This document shows, one piece after another, positions 46,348 through 53,437 of a stretch of DNA of 64,000 bases. The DNA comes from Ignavibacteria bacterium (GTDB lineage Bacteria > Bacteroidota > Ignavibacteria > Ignavibacteriales > Ignavibacteriaceae). The translations under genes and the position numbers were made by a program. How positions within the stretch are numbered: position 1 is the first letter of the stretch; every line of letters starts with the position of its first letter. The stretch lies in contig JAJTBZ010000008.1 of assembly GCA_021286645.1 (NCBI GenBank), positions 50,150 to 114,149 of the forward strand, read 5' to 3'. The notes under the pieces are model-generated. The model was not told the origin of the DNA and did no database searches. It saw only the letters and a program-made list of their open reading frames with translations.

Positions 46348-47013
46348 TTATTTTTTCTTGAATGTAATTTTATTTTCGTTGCCTGCAATTAATCTCTGAA
46401 TGTTCGTGCGATGAGTGAACACTACCAGAAGAGAGAGGCCGATAAGGAATGGCAATAACGTACCATACCCGATAATTTCAACACCAAAAACATTTTCCCT
46501 GATAATCATTGCAACCGGCACGGCCGCTGCAGCGATAATGGATCCAAGGGAAACATATCGGGAGAAGTACACAACTAAAACGAAAATGCCGAGGGCGATC
46601 ATCATATCCACAGTTGTTAAAACAACTAAAATACCCAAACCGGTGGCAATACCTTTACCGCCTTTAAAGCCGGCAAATACAGTCCAGATATGTCCAATCA
46701 TTGCGGTTACGCCGGCAATTAACTGAACTAATGTAAAATCATCAAACGGGGTTTGATTGGGAAATGGGAAACTGCCAAGATATAGCCTTGCAATTAATAC
46801 TACAGCGAGTGCTCCTTTCAGGGCATCCAGTAGAATAACAAGTAATCCATATTTCCAGCCTAAAACCCTGAAAACATTTGTTCCGCCCATATTACCACTT
46901 CCGTGGTTTCGAATGTCGATTCCCCCAACAGCTTTACTTACCAATATACCTGAGGGGATAGAACCAGCCAGGTATGAAAGAACAACAATTACTATCAGAT
47001 TAAGCATTACCAT
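46348..47013 (-). CDS. plsY: Acyl-phosphate:glycerol-3-phosphate acyltransferase PlsY
   Basis: A 221-residue membrane protein with about five or six helices. PlsY motifs are present: LAGSIPSGILVSKAVGGIDIRNHGSGNMGGTNVFRVLG, then GHIWTVFAGFKGGKGIATGLG and a final TNIQRLIAGNENK. It acylates glycerol-3-phosphate using acyl-phosphate from PlsX. ATG 47013 and ATG 47007 are both possible starts. The pairing with gpsA is a common operon. Confidence 0.94.
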   Translation of the reverse strand: MVMLNLIVIVVLSYLAGSIPSGILVSKAVGGIDIRNHGSGNMGGTNVFRVLGWKYGLLVILLDALKGALAVVLIARLYLGSFPFPNQTPFDDFTLVQLIAGVTAMIGHIWTVFAGFKGGKGIATGLGILVVLTTVDMMIALGIFVLVVYFSRYVSLGSIIAAAAVPVAMIIRENVFGVEIIGYGTLLPFLIGLSLLVVFTHRTNIQRLIAGNENKITFKKK

Positions 47014-47166
47014 TTACCTAAAATTAAGTTGCTATAATAACAAGATTCAGTTTCTTACGCAAGCCATTTTTCACTCAATCGGAGATACATGTATTGAAGA
47101 GCAAATACATAGCCTGCACCTCAATTATACTTTATTATCGATGAAAATTGAATATACTTTAGTTGC

Positions 47167-47194
47167 ATAAAAAAAGCCCCTGTGAGGGGGCTTT
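47167..47194 (-). terminator. Terminator after the hsp20 pair
   Basis: An 8-bp stem AAAGCCCC/GGGGCTTT with a 6-nt loop (47173-47194). On the minus strand it is followed by a T run and lies 40 nt past the second hsp20 stop. Confidence 0.85.
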
Positions 47195-47233
47195 CATCAT
47201 CGCACATACCAGGGGTAGGGTCTACCCGGTTAT

Positions 47234-47698
47234 TTACTTCACTTTTATATCGAGTTCTTTGGGTTTCACTTCTTCTGCTTTGGGAATGGTTATTAACAGC
47301 TGCCCGTTAATAAATTCCGCTTCAATCGCATCGGACTTAATATGTTCCGGCAATGTGAATGATCGGTAAAATTTGCCATACGTTCTTTCGACTCTATGGA
47401 ATTTGCCGTTTTTATCGTCTTTTTCCTGAATTCTTTCGCCGCTTACTTTTAAAGTTCCATTACTGAATGACAGTTTTACATCTTCTTTCTTCATACCCGG
47501 CAGATCGAGCTTAAGCGAATATGCATCGTTGTTTTCATAGATGTCAGTTACCGGCATCCAGACAGCGTTTGCAAGTTCTTCATCCTCCCGGCTTTTTGTT
47601 GGAAAACCAAAACGGTTTTCAAAATCCTGGAAGAGCTTGTTGAATTCACGTTCTACACTTAACAATTCACGTACAGGGTTAAAGCGAATTAATGACAT
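47234..47698 (-). CDS. Small heat-shock protein Hsp20
   Basis: A 154-residue alpha-crystallin-type holdase. A short N-terminal arm (FNPVRELLSVEREFNKLFQDF) leads to an alpha-crystallin domain (about 50-145) with LKLDLPGMKKEDVKLSFSNGTLKVSGER and the GKFYRSFTLPEHIKSDAIEAEFINGQLLITIPK pattern. The IPK is the usual hydrophobic strand, and the C-terminal tail lacks a clear IxI beyond it. It follows the first hsp20 by 29 nt and should be cotranscribed from the promoter at 48170-48184. Confidence 0.93.
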   Translation of the reverse strand: MSLIRFNPVRELLSVEREFNKLFQDFENRFGFPTKSREDEELANAVWMPVTDIYENNDAYSLKLDLPGMKKEDVKLSFSNGTLKVSGERIQEKDDKNGKFHRVERTYGKFYRSFTLPEHIKSDAIEAEFINGQLLITIPKAEEVKPKELDIKVK

Positions 47699-47727
47699 AT
47701 TTACCTCCGTATTTTATTGTTTTAGGA

Positions 47728-48108
47728 TTATTTAATAGTAATTGTTTTGGGCTGTGATTCAGCTTTTTTATATAATGTTATCTCTAAGATACCATCGGCA
47801 TACTGTGCTTCAGTTTTCTCTGTATCGATGGAATCACCGAGTTTGAATTTCCTGTGGAAATTGCCCTGACGAATTTCTTTCAAGATGTATTTTGCATTTT
47901 CATTTTCCGGGGTAGCAACTGAGCCTGAAATTACCAGGTAACCGTTATCATACTGAATTTTGACATCTTCCTTTTTTACACCTGGCATGCTAACCGTTAA
48001 TTTAACATCTGATTCAGATTCGAGAATATCTACCGCAGGTATCCGTACATACGTAGTTTCCTGAACATCTGCTTGTGGTCTCTGGTAAATCATATTTGAG
48101 CAATACAT
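47728..48108 (-). CDS. Small heat-shock protein Hsp20 (shorter paralogue)
   Basis: A 126-residue alpha-crystallin protein with little N-terminal arm. The domain contains LTVSMPGVKKEDVKIQYDNGYLVISGS, the FHRKFKLGDSIDTEKTEAQYADGILEITLYKK segment, and ends PKTITIK. The ATG at 48108 has a strong AGGAG site; the upstream part of the frame (to 48207) lies in the promoter and is not coding. First gene of a two-gene chaperone operon. Confidence 0.92.
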   Translation of the reverse strand: MYCSNMIYQRPQADVQETTYVRIPAVDILESESDVKLTVSMPGVKKEDVKIQYDNGYLVISGSVATPENENAKYILKEIRQGNFHRKFKLGDSIDTEKTEAQYADGILEITLYKKAESQPKTITIK

Positions 48109-48169
48109 TTCGTAACTCCTTTTTGTATTTTTTTTGTTTGTAAATCTTTTTGTCTTTGTATTGATATAT

Positions 48170-48184
48170 ACAAGCAGCGTGCCA
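48170..48184 (-). promoter_or_regulatory. Sigma-54 (RpoN)-type promoter for the hsp20 operon
   Basis: Read on the minus strand this is TGGCACG-CTGC-TTGT, preceded by TT. It matches the -24/-12 consensus TGGCACG-N4-TTGC except for the last base, with exact spacing. The inferred start is near 48160, giving a leader of about 50 nt before the ATG at 48108. Confidence 0.65.
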
Positions 48185-48254
48185 AATTTAATATTTAGCT
48201 GTAACATATTGTAAAATAAGGAGTTATGGGGGTGTCGCCATGTATGTATAAAAA

Positions 48255-48271
48255 TGGCGCAGTGAGCGCCA
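48255..48271 (-). promoter_or_regulatory. Palindromic candidate enhancer site upstream of hsp20
   Basis: TGGCGC-N5-GCGCCA, perfect arms, centred about 100 bp upstream of the inferred sigma-54 start. That is the usual place for an enhancer-binding activator. It could instead be a hairpin. Confidence 0.45.
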
Positions 48272-48352
48272 AATTGACATATATGGCATAGAATAATGAA
48301 AGAATGGCAAATACTATGACGTTTTTATTGCTTATCTGTCAATCTGGCAATC

Positions 48353-49270
48353 CTACTGCAATAAATCATGTAATGCATCCTGCAAAAGAGCGAACCCGAA
48401 TTGAAATTCACTGTTTAGCAACTGCTCAGGGATGACTCTTTGGCTCGAGAGAATATCGATAGCAGCCTCGCCAAGGATTAGTTTGAGCGCCAACGAGGGT
48501 ACCGGCAATACTGCGGGGCGATGAAGTACCGCGCCAAGTGTTTGGGTAAAGTGCTTCATTTGAACGGGATTTGGTGCAGTGGCATTAATTATTGTTGGTA
48601 AATTCCCCGATAGAGCGCGTATGATTATTTGAACCATGTCGTTAATATGAATCCAGCTGAACCATTGATTCCCGCTTCCTAACGGCCCGCCAAGGCCAAA
48701 TTTAAACGGCATTAGCATTTTCTGCAGGGCCCCGCCTTCAGGCGAAAGCACCACTCCGGTTCGAATACATGTGCAGTGCGTTCCATCAGCTTGAAAAGTC
48801 AACGCAGCATTTTCCCATTGGCTGCAGACATCTGACAAAAATCCGATTCCTTTTGCTGAGGCTTCAGTAAGGACTCTATCGCCATTTTCTCCATAGTACC
48901 CGATTGCCGATGAAGACACGACTACAGAGGGTATCGAGCCGGCTGTTCGAAATGATTCATGAAGTAAATGCGTACTATTTACGCGGCTTGAAAGAATTTC
49001 ATTTTTATAATCCGGCGTCCAGCGCCTGGCTGCAATTCCTGCTCCTGCCAAATTTACAACATGGGTAACCGCTTTTAGGGCGGCTATATCTGAGATAACC
49101 TTGCGTGAGTCCCACTGAATATACTCTACTGAATTCCCGAAAACCCCGGCAGCTTTTTCGATACTTCGGGTTGTGACGGCAACTGAATAGTTGTGCTTGT
49201 GCAGTTCCAGCACGAGTTTTTTACCGATAAGCCCGGTTGCACCGGTAACAAGAACCTTTTGTGTAAACAT
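48353..49270 (-). CDS. TIGR01777-family epimerase-like oxidoreductase
   Basis: A 305-residue SDR-type protein. N-terminal nucleotide loop VLVTGATGLIGKKLV, then VEYIQWDSRK, HVVNLAGAGIAARRW, the SSAIGYYGENGDRVLTE segment, and a C-terminal DUF1731-like part (NATAPNPVQMKHFTQTLGAVLHRPAVLPVPSLALKLILGE). The family is widespread (YfcH-like) and its substrate is unknown. ATG 49270 is chosen because it begins the Rossmann fold; the longer frame has no feature. It is divergent from the acyltransferase gene. Confidence 0.87.
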   Translation of the reverse strand: MFTQKVLVTGATGLIGKKLVLELHKHNYSVAVTTRSIEKAAGVFGNSVEYIQWDSRKVISDIAALKAVTHVVNLAGAGIAARRWTPDYKNEILSSRVNSTHLLHESFRTAGSIPSVVVSSSAIGYYGENGDRVLTEASAKGIGFLSDVCSQWENAALTFQADGTHCTCIRTGVVLSPEGGALQKMLMPFKFGLGGPLGSGNQWFSWIHINDMVQIIIRALSGNLPTIINATAPNPVQMKHFTQTLGAVLHRPAVLPVPSLALKLILGEAAIDILSSQRVIPEQLLNSEFQFGFALLQDALHDLLQ

Positions 49271-49286
49271 TTTACTACTATTTGCT

Positions 49287-49347
49287 ATTGGAAAATTTTC
49301 AACTTTTATTATTTTTGCCCCATATTTTTCCCCAAACACGGGGAAAA
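49287..49347 (+). promoter_or_regulatory. Promoter and overlapping palindrome for the acyltransferase gene
   Basis: ATTG at 49287-49290 and TATTTTTG at 49310-49317, 19 nt apart, fit the Bacteroidota promoter form. A palindrome TTTTCCCC-N6-GGGGAAAA (49326-49347) starts about 9 nt after the -7 box, covering the expected start site, as an operator or 5' hairpin would. Confidence 0.5.
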
Positions 49348-49450
49348 CGGGTAATTCTATATAAAACAAGGGAAAATGAATAAAATTCCCATTGTAACTT
49401 TCCTACAGTTTGAGCTCGAATCATCTAACAAAATAGTGAAAACAACATAT

Positions 49451-50584
49451 ATGACGAAACCGCAAGGCAGACTGCAGTTTATAGATCTTCATAGGGGACT
49501 GGCGATTCTGGTTATGATTGAAGTACACGTGTTTAACGCTTTCATTATTCCATCAATGAAATTTGAACCCTGGTTTCATCATCTCAATTTTGTAAATGGC
49601 CTGGTGGCTCCATCTTTTACATTTATTTCCGGCTTCGCCTTTATTTTGGCGGCGGAGAAAAAAATGGAGGAATTTAAAAAATTCGGGTCGGCCTTTTGGA
49701 AACAACTTGGCAGAATTGCAATGATCTGGTTTGTAGGGTACACCTTACGAGTCCCGTTTTTCTCGTTACAGCGTTCTCTGCATGAATCATCTACCCAGCA
49801 AATTGAAGCGTTCTTTTCTGTTGACGTATTACAGACAATAGCAATCGGCCTGCTTATGCTTTTCGGAATCCGCATGCTAATTAGAAATACAACCGCATTT
49901 AAACTGGTGGTTTTCGGTTTATTCCTGTTTTTTGGTTTGGCCGCCCCGTGGTTTTGGCAGCACGATTTTCATTCACATATTCCAATCTTTTTCGCGAGTT
50001 ATCTCAATCCGTCACATGGATCTCTGTTTCCTTTATTCCCGTGGGTAGGCTTTATTTTTGCCGGAGCTGCAGCATGTTTACTTTTTATTTCCGCGAGGGA
50101 TAAAGGGAAAATGGATGAATTCTTTAAATATAGCGCGTTGGTAAGCGGAGTGTTAATAATTACAGGTCACCTTTGTATTGCAAAAAGTACCTTTTCATAC
50201 ATACCAATGCCTGACCCGCATTTTTTCTTTTTTACTATGCGAATCGGTTACGTGCTTATGGTTTTAGTAGTATGCCAATTGATATCTCAATACTTTGATG
50301 TGACAAAAATTTATATAGTTGATGCGAGCCGGGAATCACTTTTATTGTATTGGCTGCATTTGCAGCTTATCTACCGTAAATGGGCAACAAATCAGAGTTT
50401 AGCCGATATTATTAATGGCAGCTTCGGTATTTGGTTATGTATTCTGGCTACCTTGGCCATGATCGCGCTAATGCTTGTTGTTGCTATATATTGGGGGCGG
50501 TTAAAAAAGAATAATTTCCCGCTTGCCCGTTACACTTCCTGGGCATTTGTGGGCATTCCACTAGTAATATTTTTATTGAGATAA
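49451..50584 (+). CDS. HGSNAT-like (DUF1624) membrane acyltransferase
   Basis: A 377-residue polytopic protein with about ten hydrophobic segments. The N-terminus RLQFIDLHRGLAILVMIEVHVFNAF is the signature of heparan-alpha-glucosaminide N-acetyltransferase-like catalytic domains, in which the conserved His lies in the first helix. It is followed by APSFTFISGFAFILA. Members move acyl groups across the membrane to sugars; the substrate here is unknown. ATG 49451 is chosen over ATG 49376 because it leaves a normal short cytoplasmic start. A terminator follows. Confidence 0.8.
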   Translation: MTKPQGRLQFIDLHRGLAILVMIEVHVFNAFIIPSMKFEPWFHHLNFVNGLVAPSFTFISGFAFILAAEKKMEEFKKFGSAFWKQLGRIAMIWFVGYTLRVPFFSLQRSLHESSTQQIEAFFSVDVLQTIAIGLLMLFGIRMLIRNTTAFKLVVFGLFLFFGLAAPWFWQHDFHSHIPIFFASYLNPSHGSLFPLFPWVGFIFAGAAACLLFISARDKGKMDEFFKYSALVSGVLIITGHLCIAKSTFSYIPMPDPHFFFFTMRIGYVLMVLVVCQLISQYFDVTKIYIVDASRESLLLYWLHLQLIYRKWATNQSLADIINGSFGIWLCILATLAMIALMLVVAIYWGRLKKNNFPLARYTSWAFVGIPLVIFLLR

Positions 50585-50599
50585 AGAATTTTCATGGTA

Positions 50600-50635
50600 A
50601 AAATCCCGATCGCTGAATCGGGATTTTCTTTTTTT
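50600..50635 (+). terminator. Terminator after the acyltransferase gene
   Basis: An 11-bp stem AAAATCCCGAT/ATCGGGATTTT with a 6-nt loop, then CTTTTTTTT. Confidence 0.9.
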
Positions 50636-50777
50636 CGGGTATCAGAATTGTGCAATTTTCAATATTTATTCAGATTTGGGCTTCATCACGTATTCTCAAC
50701 AAATTATTTAAATTGAACCTGTAACTTTTTTTATAAAATAGAAAAAGGATATATTTAAGTTTTACACAATAGAATCT

Positions 50778-51530
50778 ATGCGAATATATAATTACCTGTT
50801 GCAAATAATTGAGCAAAAGGGCGCTGCTTATCTTGTATTGCTTGACCCTGATAAACTTACCGGTCAGAAACTGGCTGAATTTGTATTGAAAGCCTGTAAA
50901 GCGGGAGTGGATGCTTTTTTATTTGGTGGCAGTCTTTTGGTTAATGGTACATTAGATGAACAGATCAAAATAGTTAAAGAACATTCTTCCGTTCCGGTTA
51001 TACTTTTCCCGGGCAGTGAAAGCCAGATTACTCCGGCGGCCGATGCAATCTTATTTCTTTCCCTCATATCCGGCCGCAATCCGGATCACCTGATCGGCAA
51101 GCATGTTATTGCAGCCCCTATATTGAAGAAAATCGGGTTGGAACCCATTCCAACCGGGTACGTGCTGGTTGAGTCGGGTAAGAGAACTACGGCCGAGTAT
51201 ATGAGCGCGAGTATCCCCATTCCGCGTCATAAACCAGAAATAGCTGCCGCCACAGCGCTGGCAGGTGAGTATTTGGGGTTAAAAATAATTTATCTTGAGG
51301 CCGGGTCAGGTGCGGAAGCTTCTGTGCCAATCGAGATGGTTCGCAAAGTTACCTCTGTCTGTACAGTACCGGTAATTGTTGGTGGTGGAATTCGTGATAC
51401 TAAGTCAGTTACGGACTTCGTTAACGCGGGTGCAAAATGTATAGTTACCGGGAATCTTTTTGAGGACGAATCACGATGGGGAGAACTGGAAGATTTTGCC
51501 CGCGCTGTTCACATTAAAGAAAAACGATAG
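50778..51530 (+). CDS. Geranylgeranylglyceryl phosphate synthase-like protein (GGGPS/PcrB family)
   Basis: A 250-residue TIM-barrel prenyltransferase. It has YLVLLDPDKLTG, FLFGGSLLVNG, LFPGSESQITPAADAILFLSLISGRNPDHLIG, an APILKKIGLEPIPTGYVLVESGK stretch, KIIYLEAGSGAE, and the phosphate-binding GGGIRD and TGNLFED motifs. In archaea this enzyme makes the first ether bond of membrane lipids. Bacteroidota/Ignavibacteria carry close homologues, while Firmicutes PcrB uses heptaprenyl diphosphate. The polyprenyl length cannot be read. It starts a run with gmhA (30-nt gap). Confidence 0.9.
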   Translation: MRIYNYLLQIIEQKGAAYLVLLDPDKLTGQKLAEFVLKACKAGVDAFLFGGSLLVNGTLDEQIKIVKEHSSVPVILFPGSESQITPAADAILFLSLISGRNPDHLIGKHVIAAPILKKIGLEPIPTGYVLVESGKRTTAEYMSASIPIPRHKPEIAAATALAGEYLGLKIIYLEAGSGAEASVPIEMVRKVTSVCTVPVIVGGGIRDTKSVTDFVNAGAKCIVTGNLFEDESRWGELEDFARAVHIKEKR

Positions 51531-51560
51531 TGAAAAGATTAGAATGATTGGAGATACTAA

Positions 51561-52148
51561 ATGGAGTTAAAAGTTTTTATACATAGTTCATTGGAAGAGA
51601 GTGCCAAAACCAAAATGGCAATTATCGATGCTTGCACGAGTGACATCCAGGCGGCCATTGAATTAGTGATTGATTGTTATAAAAACGAAAAAAAACTATT
51701 GCTGTGTGGTAATGGCGGAAGCGCGGCAGATTGTCAGCATATCGCGGCAGAATTTATGATTCGTTTGAGTCACCACATAGACAGGCCCGCTCTGGCTGCT
51801 ATTGCATTAACAACGGATAGTTCAAATCTTACCGCGGGCGGGAATGATATAGGCTATGAAAATGTATTTGCCCGTAATGTACAAGGGCTAGGTAATAAGG
51901 GCGATGTACTTTTGGCTATCTCTACCAGTGGTAATAGTGGTAATGTTATTAAAGCAACGGAAATGGCACACCAAAAAGGTATGAAGGTCATCGGGTTTCT
52001 TGGCGGGACCGGTGGCAAGTTAAAAGACCTGGTTGATGTTGCCATTGTCATACCTTCGGGAAATGTACAGCGCATTCAGGAAGGGCATATTACTGTTGCG
52101 CATATTTTGTGCGAAAGTGTTGAAAATGGACTTTACGGCAGCAATTAA
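51561..52148 (+). CDS. gmhA: Sedoheptulose-7-phosphate isomerase GmhA
   Basis: A 195-residue SIS-domain isomerase for the first step of ADP-heptose synthesis. Motifs are LLLCGNGGSAADCQHIAAEFMIR, AIALTTDSSNLTAGGNDIGYENVFARNVQG, LAISTSGNSGNVIKA and a C-terminal QRIQEGHITVAHILCE with the conserved catalytic His/Glu region. Length fits GmhA. It supplies the LPS core sugar for the heptosyltransferase at 23971. Confidence 0.93.
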   Translation: MELKVFIHSSLEESAKTKMAIIDACTSDIQAAIELVIDCYKNEKKLLLCGNGGSAADCQHIAAEFMIRLSHHIDRPALAAIALTTDSSNLTAGGNDIGYENVFARNVQGLGNKGDVLLAISTSGNSGNVIKATEMAHQKGMKVIGFLGGTGGKLKDLVDVAIVIPSGNVQRIQEGHITVAHILCESVENGLYGSN

Positions 52149-52177
52149 TTACATCAATAAATGTGGAGGTATCTGAT

Positions 52178-52375
52178 ATGGATGGTGTGAGAAAACTTCG
52201 AAAAAGCAAAGATAAAAAGATCGCCGGTGTTTTAGGTGGTCTGGCAGAATATCTGGGGGTAGATCCCACAATAGTTCGCCTGGTATATGTTTTACTCAGC
52301 TTACTCAGTGTCGGGTTCCCCGGATTATTGATTTATATAATAATGTGGGTTGTTTTACCACCGCCGGAAAATTAA
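52178..52375 (+). CDS. Small PspC-domain membrane protein
   Basis: A 65-residue protein: KKIAGVLGGLAEYLGVDPTIVRLVYVLLSLL followed by a second hydrophobic stretch ending WVVLPPPE, the entire PspC domain with one or two helices. ATG 52178 is preceded by GGAGG at 52165-52169 with an 8-nt spacer, which decides the start over GTG 52163. PspC-like proteins sense envelope stress in other bacteria; no pspA is nearby. It follows gmhA by 29 nt and ends in a terminator that overlaps its stop. Confidence 0.9.
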   Translation: MDGVRKLRKSKDKKIAGVLGGLAEYLGVDPTIVRLVYVLLSLLSVGFPGLLIYIIMWVVLPPPEN

Positions 52376-52410
52376 TCAGGCGGTGTGTATTTACACCGCC
52401 TGAAATTTAT
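52376..52410 (+). terminator. Terminator after pspC
   Basis: An 11-bp stem TCAGGCGGTGT/ACACCGCCTGA with a 6-nt loop, starting right after the stop codon, followed by a modest T-rich tail. Confidence 0.85.
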
Positions 52411-52519
52411 TCTCATTTACCCATCACCTCCTGGTAACTTTATCTAAAGTTCATCTTCGCGTGGATAATTAACCAGGTCAATACAGAAAAATAATTTGCA
52501 TGAATCAGCGAAAAACAGT

Positions 52520-52553
52520 AATTTTAATCAGACAAAATAATCTGATTAAAATT
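52520..52553 (+). promoter_or_regulatory. Perfect 13-bp inverted repeat before the Fe-S protein gene
   Basis: AATTTTAATCAGA at 52520-52532 and its exact complement TCTGATTAAAATT at 52541-52553, with an 8-nt A-rich spacer, end about 14 nt before the ATG at 52568. The position fits an operator blocking transcription, or a hairpin beside the GGTGG ribosome binding site. Confidence 0.6.
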
Positions 52554-52567
52554 TTGGTGGAGCTTAC

Positions 52568-53389
52568 ATGTTACGTGATGTAATTACAATCAATGAAGAA
52601 TTATGCGATGGCTGTGGAGAATGCGTAACTTCCTGCGTTGAAGGTGCCTTGCAGCTTATAAATGGAAAAGCAAAGTTGATTAGCGAAATGTATTGTGATG
52701 GTCTGGGTGCCTGTATAGGGAATTGTCCGCAAAATGCAATAACTGTTATTAAAAAAGAATGTGAAGCATACAGTGAAATAAAAACACTTGAGAATATTAT
52801 TCCTCAGGGAGAAGCTGTGTTGGTTGCACATCTGAAACATCTCTTTATGCATGGACAAAAAACGTATCTACAAGAAGCATTTGATTATCTCGGCGAGCAG
52901 GGTATTGAAATTGACAGGGAACAGGTTACCAAGGTAGAGAAGCCTGTAGTGCAAACTCCGGTTCGAAAAGTGCAGACCGAAATTGCTGCTTGCGCGTGCA
53001 ACGAAAGTGAACCGGCTGAAAGTGAGTTACAGAATTGGCCGGTACAGATGCATCTTGCAAACCCTCTTTCCGATAGTTTCCGGAATAAAGATCTACTCAT
53101 CGCCGCTGACTGTGTACCGTTTGCTTATAGGAACTTCCATCAGGATTTATTGAAAGATAAGGCAGTGCTAATCGCCTGTCCGAAACTTGATAATAACAAA
53201 GAGGCGTACTTAAATAAATTAATTACGCTCTTTACCGATAACAAAGTAAAATCGGTTACCGTGGCCGTTATGGAAGTGCCCTGTTGCAGCGGTTTGGTAC
53301 ATTTGGTGAAACAGGCTCTTGAATATTCAGGAGCAGAGATTCCATTTATCTACAAAGTAGTGGGGATTGAAGGATCAATTCTTAATTAA
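52568..53389 (+). CDS. Two-[4Fe-4S] ferredoxin-domain protein with C-terminal LQNWPVQ domain
   Basis: A 273-residue cytoplasmic Fe-S protein. Cluster motif 1 is CDGCGECVTSC and motif 2 region is CDGLGACIGNCPQNAI, both within residues 14-61. After a variable Val/Lys linker with CACNE there is a conserved domain: ELQNWPVQMHLANP, LLIAADCVPFAYRNFH, LIACPKLDNN and MEVPCCSGLVHLVKQAL. Relatives of this architecture in anaerobes are often near the hybrid-cluster protein gene, but none is here. The conserved Cys residues in the second domain suggest a further metal or redox site. Function is unproven. Confidence 0.83.
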   Translation: MLRDVITINEELCDGCGECVTSCVEGALQLINGKAKLISEMYCDGLGACIGNCPQNAITVIKKECEAYSEIKTLENIIPQGEAVLVAHLKHLFMHGQKTYLQEAFDYLGEQGIEIDREQVTKVEKPVVQTPVRKVQTEIAACACNESEPAESELQNWPVQMHLANPLSDSFRNKDLLIAADCVPFAYRNFHQDLLKDKAVLIACPKLDNNKEAYLNKLITLFTDNKVKSVTVAVMEVPCCSGLVHLVKQALEYSGAEIPFIYKVVGIEGSILN

Positions 53390-53398
53390 TTTTTACGA

Positions 53399-53430
53399 TT
53401 ATCCGGGCAGTCTTAACTGCCCGGATAATT
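53399..53430. terminator. Bidirectional terminator between converging genes
   Basis: A perfect 14-bp stem ATTATCCGGGCAGT/ACTGCCCGGATAAT with a CTTA loop, between the stops at 53389 and 53438; AT-rich flanks on both sides. Confidence 0.85.
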
Positions 53431-53437
53431 TTACAGA

